From Dysgonomonadaceae bacterium zrk40 (lineage in GTDB: Bacteria; Bacteroidota; Bacteroidia; Bacteroidales; Dysgonomonadaceae): a DNA stretch of 64,000 bases. The notes under the pieces were generated by a model. That model saw only the letters and a program-made list of their open reading frames with translations, was not told the origin of the DNA and did no database searches. This document shows positions 1 through 9,746 of the stretch, piece after piece (the stretch's first letter is position 1; the number at the start of each line of letters is the position of its first letter). The stretch lies in NCBI GenBank assembly GCA_016916535.1, contig CP070276.1, forward strand, positions 434,001 through 498,000, written 5' to 3'. The translations under genes and the position numbers were made by a program.

Positions 1-1
1 A

Positions 2-376
2 GCTGCACTCTCTCCTGCAATCAGGCCGGAGAACAATGCCAACACCCTCTGTGAAGAGTACCTCGCACCCAAGCTATACCTGGCACTGGTAGAGGGGATG
101 AGCGAAGCCATCGGGATGACCAACCGCTACTCCGGAGGCCATACCGCCGTGATTGTCACCATCAACCGGGAGAGAGCCGATCTGTTCATGCAGGAGGCGG
201 ACTGTGCAGCGGTCTACCACAATGCCTCCTCCCGTTTCACCGACGGCGGTCAGTTTGGCGTGGGCGGTGAGATAGCCATCAGCACGCAAAAGCTCCACTT
301 CCGCGGTCCCCTGGGGGCACAGGAGCTGGTCACCAACAAATGGTTCATCTACGGGGAGGGCCAGACAAGAGAATAA
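2..376 (+). CDS. proA: Glutamate-5-semialdehyde dehydrogenase (gamma-glutamyl phosphate reductase), C-terminal part
   Basis: The frame is open to the left edge, so the true start lies outside the window; 124 C-terminal residues are visible. ProA reduces gamma-glutamyl phosphate to glutamate-5-semialdehyde with NADPH, the second step of proline synthesis in the cytoplasm. The visible part carries the typical ProA tail: NRYSGGHTAVIVT, then HNASSRFTDGGQFGVGGEIAIST and a closing RGPLGAQELVTNKW segment. The catalytic cysteine region is upstream of the window. proB begins 44 bp downstream and proC follows, so the three proline genes form one transcription unit here, in the order proA-proB-proC. Confidence 0.93.
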   Translation, partial: AALSPAIRPENNANTLCEEYLAPKLYLALVEGMSEAIGMTNRYSGGHTAVIVTINRERADLFMQEADCAAVYHNASSRFTDGGQFGVGGEIAISTQKLHFRGPLGAQELVTNKWFIYGEGQTRE

Positions 377-420
377 CAGAAACAACAGAAACCATACAGA
401 TTTAACGGGTTATCAAACAG

Positions 421-1197
421 ATGAAAAAGAAACTGATCATCAAGATTGGCACATCCACCCTGACAGCCGGCACCAACCGCATCTCCTTCGCGGTGATCGA
501 AAGCCTGGCAAGGCAGATATTGGTACTCAGGGAAAGCTACGAGGTGGTGATAGTCTCCTCGGGTGCCATCGCCACCGCCCGCCAGTTCGTGGAGATCAAC
601 GGCTACCAGCGGAACGTCGATTCGAAGCAGGCGATGGCCGCCATCGGACAGACCAAACTGATGGAACTATACGACACCATCTTCTCCACCTTCGGCCTCA
701 ACATCGCACAGATCCTGCTCACCTACCGTGACTTCGAAAACCCGGTGGCCAATGAGAACACCCGCAACACCATCAAACGGCTCTGGCAGGCAGGCTACAT
801 TCCCATCGTGAACGAGAACGACACCGTCTCCATCGAGGAGATCCTGCTGGGGGACAACGACAAACTCTCGGCACTGGTGGCAGTGATTACGGGTGCCGAC
901 CTGCTGCTGCTGGTCTCCGACATTGACGGCATCTTCGACCGCAACCCTCACCTGCATGCCGATGCACGGCTCATCAGCGAGGTGACGGATCTGGAGAGCA
1001 TCCGCAGCTATATCGAAGAGAAAGAGTCCACCCTCGGCACTGGGGGTATGTCCTCCAAAGTGCATGCCGCAGAGATCTGCATGGAAAAGGGAGTGGAGAT
1101 GTGGATCGTGAACGGACAGCGGGCCAACTACATCATCAGGGCCATGAATGGAGAGATACCTTGCACGCGATTCAGGAGAGAAGCTGGGAAGAGCTGA
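421..1197 (+). CDS. proB: Glutamate 5-kinase, short form without PUA domain
   Basis: Phosphorylates L-glutamate with ATP to gamma-glutamyl phosphate, the first and usually feedback-controlled step of proline synthesis. The 258-residue protein is one amino-acid-kinase fold: lysine-rich phosphate-binding N-terminus (KIGTST near residue 8), SSGAIA near 42, NENDTVS and GDNDKLSA around 138-155 for substrate and metal binding, and GTGGMSSKVHAA near 206. It ends where the kinase domain ends; the RNA-binding-like PUA domain of the roughly 367-residue enterobacterial enzyme is missing. It sits between proA and proC with short gaps (44 and 39 bp). Confidence 0.95.
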   Translation: MKKKLIIKIGTSTLTAGTNRISFAVIESLARQILVLRESYEVVIVSSGAIATARQFVEINGYQRNVDSKQAMAAIGQTKLMELYDTIFSTFGLNIAQILLTYRDFENPVANENTRNTIKRLWQAGYIPIVNENDTVSIEEILLGDNDKLSALVAVITGADLLLLVSDIDGIFDRNPHLHADARLISEVTDLESIRSYIEEKESTLGTGGMSSKVHAAEICMEKGVEMWIVNGQRANYIIRAMNGEIPCTRFRREAGKS

Positions 1198-1236
1198 CCG
1201 GCAACAGAGCTGTCGCAACATCAAAAAAGATCAACG

Positions 1237-2019
1237 ATGAAACATGGATTTATCGGCTTCGGCAACCTTGCTCGGGCCATTTACGAAGGATTGAAAGAGG
1301 AGGAGGGGATGACATTCGCCTATTTTGCACGCAGCGACAAAGAGATGTCCATTCCTTTCCATGAGAAGCTGGAACAACTGGTTGATCGTTCAGATGTGCT
1401 TTGGCTGGCAGTAAAGCCGCAGGACCTGGCGGGAATCCTTCAGCAACTGAAGGAGTGTGACCTCACAGGCAAGACCATCGTTTCACCGGTGGCAGGCAAA
1501 AGCATTGCCTGGATTGAACGGCACCTGGGAGGGGAACAGCTCATCGTGCGCATCATGCCCAACCTGGCCATGGCCTACCGCATGTCGGTGACCGCCTTCT
1601 GCACCAACAGGCCCGACGATGAGAAAGCAACCGTTATCTTCACCCTGCTGGGCAAGCTGGGCAAGGCGGTGGAACTGGAGGAGGTGGGCTTCGACCTCTT
1701 CACCTCCGTCTTCGGCAGCGGGCCCGCTTTTATTCTCTCGTTCATTCAAATCTTTAAGCAGAAGATGCAGGAGCTCAGCCTGCCGGGAGCGTTGCTCGAC
1801 GAGCTGTTGCTCGAACTCACACGGGGTACCACACGCTATTTCACCGAGAACCAGAAGGCACATAGCATTGAGGAGCTGATCCGCAACATCACCAGCAAGG
1901 GGGGCACCACTCAGGCAGGACTGGAATACTTCAAGACCCATGAAATCGGGAAACATTTTGAAGGAGTGCTCGATGCCGCCCGGAATCGGTCGGTAGAGAT
2001 GAGCCGCAACGGCAACTAA
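1237..2019 (+). CDS. proC: Pyrroline-5-carboxylate reductase
   Basis: Last step of proline synthesis: NAD(P)H-dependent reduction of 1-pyrroline-5-carboxylate. The 260-residue protein opens with a Rossmann nucleotide-binding motif (GFIGFGNLARAI) and has the WLAVKPQD segment near residue 52, the P-loop-like IMPNLAMAY near 105, and the family signature around GGTTQAGLEYF near 224 that helps form the dimer and active site. Length is normal for ProC (about 260-280). Third gene of the proA-proB-proC run. It ends 7 bp from the convergent sufE gene, with no clear terminator hairpin between them. Confidence 0.95.
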   Translation: MKHGFIGFGNLARAIYEGLKEEEGMTFAYFARSDKEMSIPFHEKLEQLVDRSDVLWLAVKPQDLAGILQQLKECDLTGKTIVSPVAGKSIAWIERHLGGEQLIVRIMPNLAMAYRMSVTAFCTNRPDDEKATVIFTLLGKLGKAVELEEVGFDLFTSVFGSGPAFILSFIQIFKQKMQELSLPGALLDELLLELTRGTTRYFTENQKAHSIEELIRNITSKGGTTQAGLEYFKTHEIGKHFEGVLDAARNRSVEMSRNGN

Positions 2020-2026
2020 GGTCAAT

Positions 2027-2467
2027 TCAACCCTGCTGTTGCTGTTCAGCCTTCGCCTTGTAGGCGATGGCATAGAAGCGGATCTGCTTGATCACGGCGA
2101 GCAGTCCGTTTGAACGGGTGGGTGACAGATGTTCGGTGAGCCCGATCTCTTTCAGGAAGCGCAGCTCGCTGCCGATAATCTCATCGGGGGTGCGGCCGTT
2201 GAAGACACGCAGCACCAGGGCCAGCAGCCCTTTCACGATGATGGCGTCGCTCTCCGCCTGAAACCAGAGTCTCCCGTCACGGTAGTCGCTCTGCAACCAT
2301 ACACGGCTCTGGCACCCCTCAATGATGTTGGAGGGTGTTTTATACTGCTCATCCAGCGGTGCCAGTGCATTTCCCTGCTCGATGATCACCGCATATTTGT
2401 CCATCCAGTCATCATAAATGCTGAACTCGTCAATAATCTCCTGTTCTGTCTTATCTATTGTCTGCAT
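2027..2467 (-). CDS. sufE: SufE-family Fe-S cluster assembly protein
   Basis: SufE accepts persulfide sulfur from the cysteine desulfurase SufS and passes it to the SufBCD scaffold. The 146-residue protein is a complete SufE domain: helical N-terminus with the DWMDKYAVIIEQG segment, then IIEGCQSRVWLQ holding the sulfur-accepting cysteine at about residue 52, and the ALVLRVFNGRTPDEI and GLTEHLSPTRSNGL segments. No other suf genes are nearby, as is common for this gene in Bacteroidales. It is the last gene of the minus-strand run that begins with gyrB, 44 bp after the M28 peptidase. Confidence 0.92.
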   Translation of the reverse strand: MQTIDKTEQEIIDEFSIYDDWMDKYAVIIEQGNALAPLDEQYKTPSNIIEGCQSRVWLQSDYRDGRLWFQAESDAIIVKGLLALVLRVFNGRTPDEIIGSELRFLKEIGLTEHLSPTRSNGLLAVIKQIRFYAIAYKAKAEQQQQG

Positions 2468-2511
2468 AATCTAAAATTTTTCTTACCCACTCTACCACCG
2501 GGAAATCCATT

Positions 2512-3516
2512 TTACTTTTCGGTGTAGAGCAGTTCAAGCACCGTCTGACCGACAGCCTTCAGCGTGTTGCGGTCGATGTTGCGCATGTCGTCGTTCAGTG
2601 TATGCCAGTGAGGTCCGAAGCCGGTGCGGGTCTCTCTTTTCAGGTTGATGATGTTGATGCTGGGAGCCCTTTTCATCTCATTCACCGGCACATGATCGTC
2701 GGTGATGTACCCTCCCTGTTGCAGGGGGAAGAAGCTGCCGTACCCCATCTTGCGGGCGGTGCTCCAAACACGCTCCACCATTGCGGGCGCATGCAGCAGT
2801 GAATAGCCCTCCTTCAGGAATGTGGCACCGGCCGATCCCACCATGTCGAGCAGGATGCCATACTCGGCACTGTAATCCTCCACATGCGGTTGCTCTGCCC
2901 AGTAGCGTGAACCCATGCACCACCAGTCACCGGTCACCTGTTGTTGTTCAAACGACGGTTGTCCCCAGTCCTCCAGGTCGAAGAAGATGATATCGACACC
3001 CCGCTCCAGTGGTTGCTGTTGCAGCTGACGGGCAATCTCGAGCAGCACCCCCACCCCGCTGGCACCATCGTCGGCACCGGCAATGGGTTGTTGCCTGCGC
3101 ATCGGGTCGCTCTCCTCATCGGCAAAGGGGCGTGAGTCCCAGTGTGCAAAAAGCAATACCCTCTTCTCCTTCTCCGGTGCATAGCTGCCAATGATGTTCC
3201 GGATGGGAAGCTCTTTCCCGTCGTAGTGGGTCACCATTGTACGTTGCTCAGTCACCACTGCCCCGAATGATGCCAGCTTCCCGGCAAGATAGTCGCCACA
3301 TGCTTCATGTGCCGCCGTACCGGGTACACGGGGACCGAAGGCCACCTGAGCTTCCACATAACCATAGGCGCTGTCGGCAATGAACGCCGGTGACTGAGGT
3401 TGGTAAACCTCAGTCACGACGCTTTTCTTCCCGGACTGACAGGAGTTGCATGACACCGTAAGCAGCATGGCTGCCGTCAACGCTACAACGATTGAAAATA
3501 TGCCTACTCTTTTCAT
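2512..3516 (-). CDS. M28-family zinc peptidase / glutaminyl-cyclase-like lipoprotein
   Basis: A 334-residue exported protein with a lipoprotein signal (hydrophobic stretch then LTVSC, cysteine at 23), so it is probably anchored in the periplasm or outer membrane. The mature part is an M28 fold. Visible metal ligands and catalytic residues are H125 and D127 (AHWDSRP), the GADDGASG motif at 147-154, FFDLEDWG near 178-185 and the late TDDHVPVN histidine. The same fold is used by aminopeptidases and by bacterial glutaminyl-peptide cyclotransferases; the DLEDWG spacing with a nearby tryptophan-rich segment resembles the cyclotransferase branch, so substrate is uncertain. It lies 58 bp downstream of the antiporter gene in the gyrB-led run. 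Confidence 0.85.
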   Translation of the reverse strand: MKRVGIFSIVVALTAAMLLTVSCNSCQSGKKSVVTEVYQPQSPAFIADSAYGYVEAQVAFGPRVPGTAAHEACGDYLAGKLASFGAVVTEQRTMVTHYDGKELPIRNIIGSYAPEKEKRVLLFAHWDSRPFADEESDPMRRQQPIAGADDGASGVGVLLEIARQLQQQPLERGVDIIFFDLEDWGQPSFEQQQVTGDWWCMGSRYWAEQPHVEDYSAEYGILLDMVGSAGATFLKEGYSLLHAPAMVERVWSTARKMGYGSFFPLQQGGYITDDHVPVNEMKRAPSINIINLKRETRTGFGPHWHTLNDDMRNIDRNTLKAVGQTVLELLYTEK

Positions 3517-3574
3517 CTCTGTATCTTTAATTCTTTTTTCAATACCCTGATTTCAAATTTTCTTTCACCTCCAA

Positions 3575-5089
3575 CTACCTGTTGCGTTGGTAGGAAAAAT
3601 TATTGATCCCCATATTGGTGTAGGTTTCACGCAAAGCATCCTCGTCGTCGGAGATCACCAGCAGCTTATCTCCGGCATAAAGAGCCGTTTGGCCCGTAGG
3701 AACAAAATACTGTTCATCACGTTTTACCATCACCACCAGCGTCTTGTCGGGCAATGGCATCTCAAGCAGGTTCTTCCCATACTTCAGTGTCTCTTCAGAG
3801 ATCTCGATCTCTGTCATTGCCGACTTGATCTCCTCAGAGAACTCCACGTCGAAGTCTTCAAATGCCTTGAACTTTGAAGGTTTGTCGGCCAGCTTCAGCC
3901 ACTTGGCCACCGCCGGTAGTGAGGTACCCTGCAACAGCAGGGAGACGATGGTGATCACAAAGACGATGTTGAAGATCCAGCGTGCACCCTCAATCCCTTC
4001 TGCCAGGGGCATGATGGCGAAGATGATCGGCACGGCTCCCCTGAGTCCCACCCAGGAGGTGTATAGCTTGTCCCTGAAACCGATCTTCCTGAAAGGCAGC
4101 AGCGTGAGGAAAACCGAAAGCGGACGGGCAAAAAAGATCATGAAGAGGGCGATGATCACTGCCGGCAGGAGCACCTCCAGCAGCTCTGCCGGGTTCACCA
4201 GCAGTCCGAGCGTGAGGAAGAGCAGGATCTGGCTCATCCAGGCAAATCCATCCATGAACTTCATGGAGGTACGTTTGTGTACGAACTTGGAGTTGCCAAT
4301 CACCAAGCCTGCAATGTAGATGGCCAGGTAACCGTTCCCCTTCAAGAAGTAGGTGGCGGCAAATACAAAAATACCGATCATCAGCAACAGCACCGGGTAG
4401 AGAGAGGCGTTGTCCATGCGGATGCCGTTGATGAGCCGTACGGCAAGACGTCCCAACACAAAACCGATTATCGAGCCTATTGCCAACTGCAAAAGGATGC
4501 TGCCAATCACCATAAAGAAATTGGGATCTTTACCCGACTGAATGATTCCCATGAAGAGGATCGTCAACATGTAAGCCATCGGGTCGTTGCTGCCGCTCTC
4601 CATCTCCAGGAGGGGACGGAGGTTGTTCTTCAGCACCACCCCCTTTGAGCGGAGGATACCGAAAACCGAAGCCGAGTCGGTGGATGAAACTGTAGATGCG
4701 AGCAACAACGCTGTGAGCAGACCAATGCCGAGAGAGGGAAACATCAATCCTGAAATCCACCAGGTGAACAAACCGGTGATGATCGCGGTGAGGAAGACCC
4801 CCAAGGTAGCCAGCACCACCCCCGGTATGATTACCGGCCGGATGTCTGAGAAACGGGTATCAAGACCGCCGGAGAAGAGGATGATACAGAGGCAGAGGGT
4901 GCCGATGGTATGGGCGGTCTGCACGTTCTGAAACATCAACCCGAAGCCGTCGGATCCGAAGATCATTCCCACCAGCAGGAACAACAGCAGCACCGGCACG
5001 CCAAAACGATGCCCTGCCTTGCCCACCAGCATGCTGATGAAGAACAGGACTGAGCCTGCCAGCAGCAATATCTCCGTACTTATCATCAT
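3575..5089 (-). CDS. Potassium/proton antiporter (CvrA/NhaP2 type) with TrkA-C domain
   Basis: A 504-residue inner-membrane cation/proton antiporter. About 12-13 hydrophobic helices fill residues 5-395, including the family features FRFGVPVLLLFLLVGMIFGSDG, the SSTDSASVF acidic pair in the transport core (about residue 136) and GLRGAVPIIFA (about 350). The cytoplasmic tail (about 405-500) has a TrkA-C/RCK-C-like end (YFVPTGQTALYAGDKLLVISDDED), which in relatives binds ligands and gates the transporter. This domain order fits K+(Na+)/H+ antiporters of the NhaP2 group used in pH and potassium balance. It starts 18 bp after ldcA, consistent with cotranscription. Ion preference cannot be read from sequence. 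Confidence 0.88.
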   Translation of the reverse strand: MMISTEILLLAGSVLFFISMLVGKAGHRFGVPVLLLFLLVGMIFGSDGFGLMFQNVQTAHTIGTLCLCIILFSGGLDTRFSDIRPVIIPGVVLATLGVFLTAIITGLFTWWISGLMFPSLGIGLLTALLLASTVSSTDSASVFGILRSKGVVLKNNLRPLLEMESGSNDPMAYMLTILFMGIIQSGKDPNFFMVIGSILLQLAIGSIIGFVLGRLAVRLINGIRMDNASLYPVLLLMIGIFVFAATYFLKGNGYLAIYIAGLVIGNSKFVHKRTSMKFMDGFAWMSQILLFLTLGLLVNPAELLEVLLPAVIIALFMIFFARPLSVFLTLLPFRKIGFRDKLYTSWVGLRGAVPIIFAIMPLAEGIEGARWIFNIVFVITIVSLLLQGTSLPAVAKWLKLADKPSKFKAFEDFDVEFSEEIKSAMTEIEISEETLKYGKNLLEMPLPDKTLVVMVKRDEQYFVPTGQTALYAGDKLLVISDDEDALRETYTNMGINNFSYQRNR

Positions 5090-5107
5090 AGTCTCTTCAC
5101 TCCTCTG

Positions 5108-6013
5108 TTATTGTGTAAAGGATATCCTGTCGTAACCTACAATCATTTCTGCCTGCATCCCCATGAGCAACGGATAGTTCTCCTTCACGTGTCCCACGGG
5201 GAAACTAAAACAGAGCGGGAAGTTGTAACCATTCACAGCATCCCGGATCGATTGCATCAGGGGAGCACTCATCTGATCATCCTCCTCGTAATCGGTAAAC
5301 TGACCCACAATCATACCGCCAATCCTGTCGAAAACACCTGCAAGCTGCAGCTGTCGAATCATACGGTCCACCTTGTAGGGGTGCTCACCGATCTCTTCCA
5401 GGAAGAGGATCCCCCCTTTGGGGATCTTCGCAAATTTTGTACCAAGCAGGGAGGTGAACACCGACAGGTTGCCGCCAAAGAGTCTCCCTTTGGCCTGACC
5501 GGTACGATTCAGGGACTGGTTCTCCTTCACCGGTATCTGATAGTGTAATGCTCTGTCGAAAAGTACATCGTGCAGGTGTGACACCGCCACATCCTCTTCG
5601 TCTTCTTCGGCCAGGTGCTTTGCCATGGGAGCGTGCAACGAAGCGACACCCTGCATCTGCAGGGCGGCATGCAGGGCTGTGACATCGCTGTAGCCCACCA
5701 CCCACTTGGGGTTTGCCCTGATAGCGGAGAAATCGAGTTGCGGAAGCAGGTGAACCATGCCGTAACCACCCCTGGAGCAAAGGATCAACCGCACCGAGGG
5801 GTCGTCCATCGCCTGCTGCATATCAGCCAGCCGCTCCGCCACGCTCCCGCTGTAACGACCCTGGCTGCCGAGGGCATGAGGGGCAACGATCGGTTGCAAC
5901 CCCCATCGTTTCAACAGAGCTGCCGCACCGGTCACATATAGCGCATCAATCCTGCCCGCGGGTGAGAGGATCACGGCGCTGTCATGCTCTTTCAGTGCGG
6001 GTGGTCGCTTCAT
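5108..6013 (-). CDS. LD-carboxypeptidase, peptidase family S66
   Basis: Probably a cytoplasmic muropeptide LD-carboxypeptidase that removes the terminal D-alanine from tetrapeptides during cell-wall recycling. The 301-residue protein has the S66 features: SRGGYG near residue 80, the nucleophile elbow VGYSD with Ser109, the FGGNLSVFTSLLGT segment near 180, the FLEEIGEHPYKVDRM glutamate near 205-219, and the PVGHVKENYPLLMG histidine near 273. No signal peptide is visible, in line with a cytoplasmic enzyme. It begins 20 bp after the gyrB stop codon and is followed by the antiporter after 18 bp. Confidence 0.9.
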   Translation of the reverse strand: MKRPPALKEHDSAVILSPAGRIDALYVTGAAALLKRWGLQPIVAPHALGSQGRYSGSVAERLADMQQAMDDPSVRLILCSRGGYGMVHLLPQLDFSAIRANPKWVVGYSDVTALHAALQMQGVASLHAPMAKHLAEEDEEDVAVSHLHDVLFDRALHYQIPVKENQSLNRTGQAKGRLFGGNLSVFTSLLGTKFAKIPKGGILFLEEIGEHPYKVDRMIRQLQLAGVFDRIGGMIVGQFTDYEEDDQMSAPLMQSIRDAVNGYNFPLCFSFPVGHVKENYPLLMGMQAEMIVGYDRISFTQ

Positions 6014-6033
6014 CTCGTCATGCAGGGGATTGG

Positions 6034-8016
<1,983 letters not shown>

Positions 8017-8065
8017 TTACAATTGAATGCCTTAGAGAGGCTTTCAACATTGGATTAAAAACGAA

Positions 8066-8073
8066 CAAATATA
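8066..8073 (-). promoter_or_regulatory. Promoter -7 box for gyrB
   Basis: Reads TATATTTG on the minus strand, an exact match to the Bacteroidota -7 consensus TAnnTTTG. It lies about 75 bp upstream of the gyrB start. No good -33 TTTG was found at the usual spacing. Confidence 0.65.
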
Positions 8074-8082
8074 CGAAAAAAA

Positions 8083-8110
8083 CGGCTCTCCGGCAACCGT
8101 TTTTTGTTTT
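8083..8110. terminator. Hairpin flanked by A/T runs between gyrB and the Dabb gene
   Basis: AAAACGG and CCGTTTT arms around an 11-nt loop, with A runs on one side and T runs on the other, so it could terminate transcription on either strand. On the minus strand it lies downstream of the Dabb-gene terminator and just upstream of the gyrB promoter box, and would insulate gyrB. Confidence 0.5.
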
Positions 8111-8139
8111 TTTAGTGGCAGGCATCACCGGCAGGAAAC

Positions 8140-8165
8140 AAAAAAAACGGACGCTCTGTCCGTTT
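8140..8165 (-). terminator. Rho-independent terminator of the Dabb gene
   Basis: On the minus strand AACGGAC, a 5-nt loop and GTCCGTT are followed directly by a run of eight T. It begins about 30 bp after the stop of the Dabb protein gene at 8195. Confidence 0.85.
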
Positions 8166-8194
8166 CATGCACCAACTACATCAAACCATTGATG

Positions 8195-8500
8195 TTACAC
8201 CTCATAATCTATCGCCGCTCTCGCCGCACGAACCTTCGAAACATACCCTCCCACCTTCAGGTGCTCGGGATGGATGGCGTAACGCTGCAGCTCTTCGAGC
8301 GAATCAAATTCACTCTCCAGGATGATGTCATAGTTCTCTGCAGATGCCGCCTCGTGGTTGATCTTTACCTCCATCCTGCGGATCTCGGGGATCACCCCCT
8401 GCAACGCCTCCAGCTTCTCCTTGATGATGCGTGCATTCTCAGCCTTTGAGTGGCCCTCTGCCTCTTCAGACAGTTGAAACATTACCAGATGTTTGATCAT
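8195..8500 (-). CDS. Dabb-family (stress-responsive alpha/beta barrel) protein
   Basis: A 101-residue single-domain protein of the stress-response A/B barrel (Dabb) family: N-terminal MIKHLVMFQL strand with the conserved histidine at residue 4, a charged helix (AENARIIKEKLEALQG), and the closing YAIHPEHLKVGGYV segment. These ferredoxin-like folds form dimeric barrels; their biochemical role in most bacteria is unknown. It is a one-gene unit between the rpsT terminator (8550-8577) and its own terminator (8140-8165). Confidence 0.85.
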   Translation of the reverse strand: MIKHLVMFQLSEEAEGHSKAENARIIKEKLEALQGVIPEIRRMEVKINHEAASAENYDIILESEFDSLEELQRYAIHPEHLKVGGYVSKVRAARAAIDYEV

Positions 8501-8549
8501 AACTTCAATTTTTAATTGTACAACATTGTTTTTGGTTGCAACATCATAT

Positions 8550-8577
8550 GAAAAAAGCCGAACATTTCTGTCCGGCT
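8550..8577 (-). terminator. Rho-independent terminator of rpsT
   Basis: On the minus strand AGCCGGACA, a 4-base loop and TGTTCGGCT form a 9-bp stem (one G-T pair) followed by TTTTTTC. It starts about 28 bp after the rpsT stop. Confidence 0.88.
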
Positions 8578-8604
8578 CAAATATCTTCTCATTGCGAAAG
8601 GCAA

Positions 8605-8859
8605 TCAGCTTAAGCTGTTCACGTGAGCAGCCAGCTTCGACTTCAGGTTGTTGGCCTTGTTCTGGTGAATGACATTCTTCTTCGCCAGCTTATCCAACAT
8701 GGAGCAAACCGCGGGGTACTGCTCAACAGCTTCCTCTTTCGAAGTCAGGGTACGGAACTTGCGCACCTGGCTGCGAGTGGTACGGGAAGCATACCGGTTG
8801 GTTAAACGACGTACTTTGGTCTGCCTGATTCTTTTTTCTGATGATTTGTGATTTGCCAT
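8605..8859 (-). CDS. rpsT: 30S ribosomal protein S20
   Basis: Binds 16S rRNA in the body of the small subunit. The start was set at the ATG at 8859, giving the canonical [14 protein letters not shown]-terminus and 84 residues; the frame stays open upstream to 8997, but that extension runs back through the tRNA-Glu gene and is not coding. The protein is a basic three-helix bundle ending [13 protein letters not shown]. It is probably cotranscribed with the tRNA-Glu gene just upstream, from the TATATTTG box at 9023-9030. Confidence 0.96.
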   Translation of the reverse strand: MANHKSSEKRIRQTKVRRLTNRYASRTTRSQVRKFRTLTSKEEAVEQYPAVCSMLDKLAKKNVIHQNKANNLKSKLAAHVNSLS

Positions 8860-8898
8860 TTGATTGACGCGTATATTTAATTCTTTTTTTATTTCTTG

Positions 8899-8970
8899 TA
8901 GCCCATAGGGGAGTCGAACCCCTCTTTCCAGAATGAAAATCTGGCGTCCTAACCGATAGACGAATGGGCC
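8899..8970 (-). tRNA. tRNA-Glu (anticodon TTC)
   Basis: On the minus strand the 72-nt cloverleaf reads GGCCCAT acceptor, a D-arm, an anticodon stem CCAGA/TCTGG with loop TTTTCAT (anticodon TTC, reading GAA/GAG), and a T-arm AGGGG TTCGACT CCCCT. The acceptor stem is 7 bp with a G-T first pair and discriminator A. The 3' CCA is not encoded (CAA follows). The gene lies 39 bp upstream of rpsT in the same direction. Confidence 0.96.
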
Positions 8971-9022
8971 TTTTGGCGGGCGTGAACCCAGGCGCAACAG
9001 CTTGTTGTCTCAATTGCGGGTG

Positions 9023-9030
9023 CAAATATA
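9023..9030 (-). promoter_or_regulatory. Promoter -7 box for tRNA-Glu and rpsT
   Basis: TATATTTG on the minus strand, an exact TAnnTTTG match about 50 bp upstream of the tRNA 5' end. Confidence 0.65.
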
Positions 9031-9164
9031 GAGCCTTTTTCTGAAAGTGCAAAACATTTCATTCATTTTTCCCAAAAAAAATTAACTCTTCAATGGTTAC
9101 CGGTTCAAAATCAGCTAAAAATGTTTTTTATCCCTCTAAAATTGGTTTAATCAGTTTTTTTTTC

Positions 9165-9172
9165 TATTTTTG
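9165..9172 (+). promoter_or_regulatory. Promoter -7 box for rpmH
   Basis: TATTTTTG, an exact TAnnTTTG match, 42 bp upstream of the rpmH start. Confidence 0.65.
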
Positions 9173-9214
9173 CACCCCGTAAATTCAAGAGACAACACAT
9201 AAACATTGTAATAT

Positions 9215-9361
9215 ATGAAACGTACATTCCAGCCCTCAAACAGAAAGAGAAAGAACAAACACGGGTTCCGCAGCCGCATGGCTTCCAAGAACGGCAGAAA
9301 AGTGCTTGCTTCGCGCCGTGCCAAAGGACGTGCAAGATTATCGGTATCCGACGAATATTGA
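9215..9361 (+). CDS. rpmH: 50S ribosomal protein L34
   Basis: A 48-codon gene starting [19 protein letters not shown] and ending SVSDEY, the standard L34 sequence with its dense lysine/arginine content. L34 is a small basic protein of the large subunit near the exit region. The ATG at 9215 gives the conserved N-terminus. It is a single-gene unit with its own promoter box (9165-9172) and a strong terminator. It is not beside dnaA or rnpA in this window, so it does not mark the replication origin here. Confidence 0.96.
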   Translation: MKRTFQPSNRKRKNKHGFRSRMASKNGRKVLASRRAKGRARLSVSDEY

Positions 9362-9391
9362 GATTGAACTGTTCAATCGGGATTTAAAAAG

Positions 9392-9428
9392 AGGCCGCCT
9401 CATGATATCACATGAGGCGGCCTTTTTT
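9392..9428 (+). terminator. Rho-independent terminator of rpmH
   Basis: A perfect 13-bp stem (9392-9404 with 9411-9423, 6-nt loop) followed by a T-run. Very strong; about 30 bp after the rpmH stop. Confidence 0.93.
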
Positions 9429-9490
9429 CTGTGTAAAAATTCCATTTACGATTACCCTCTTTCGGGACGAGACAGGGACTTTCATGGGGT

Positions 9491-9631
9491 TTGGGAAGCT
9501 CTAGCCTTATTGCACCCTTATTGCACCCTTATATCCACTCCAATAATTATGGGAGTGGATATAAAGATAGAATAAGGTTAGAATATTGAATTAGCTTCCA
9601 AAAACAGGCGAAAAGTCTGCTTTTGGAAGCT
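9491..9631. repeat. Nested palindromic element in the rpmH-PASTA spacer
   Basis: This non-coding stretch is built of inverted repeats. The core is a perfect 12-bp palindrome (TATATCCACTCC at 9530-9541 with GGAGTGGATATA at 9552-9563). Around it CTAGCCTTATT (9501-9511) faces AATAAGGTTAG (9571-9581) with one mismatch, and GGGAAGCT (9493-9500) faces AGCTTCC (9593-9599). The left arm holds an 11-bp direct repeat, TTATTGCACCC twice. A second hairpin follows: AGCTTCCAAAA at 9593-9603 with TTTTGGAAGCT at 9621-9631. The right arm of one hairpin is the left arm of the next, so alternative folds are possible. No reading frame of note is present. Confidence 0.75.
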
Positions 9632-9700
9632 ATTTTGCGTGATATCACAGCTCTCTCTTCTTTTTCCCTCCTTTACCGGCACACTGCCATTATTTTTTCC

Positions 9701-9708
9701 TATTTTTG
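9701..9708 (+). promoter_or_regulatory. Promoter -7 box for the PASTA-rluD-ddl operon
   Basis: TATTTTTG, exact TAnnTTTG match 38 bp upstream of the ATG at 9747. It rules out the longer reading-frame start at 9639, which would precede the promoter. Confidence 0.7.
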
Positions 9709-9746
9709 CAGAAGAATTGACTTATCCGGCAAACAGATCGATCGTT

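Noticed and set aside
8860-8997. N-terminal extension of S20
   Set aside because: The extra codons are the tRNA-Glu gene read as protein; S20 starts at [10 protein letters not shown].
8971-9022. GC-rich stretch next to tRNA-Glu that looked like a second tRNA
   Set aside because: No acceptor, anticodon or T-arm can be completed; it is probably the 5' leader of the tRNA transcript.
9215-9361. rpmH as a marker of the replication origin
   Set aside because: No dnaA, rnpA or DnaA-box cluster was seen nearby; rpmH in this group is often away from the origin.
9639-9746. Longer start for the PASTA protein
   Set aside because: It would start upstream of the -7 box at 9701-9708; the ATG at 9747 gives a normal membrane-anchor N-terminus.
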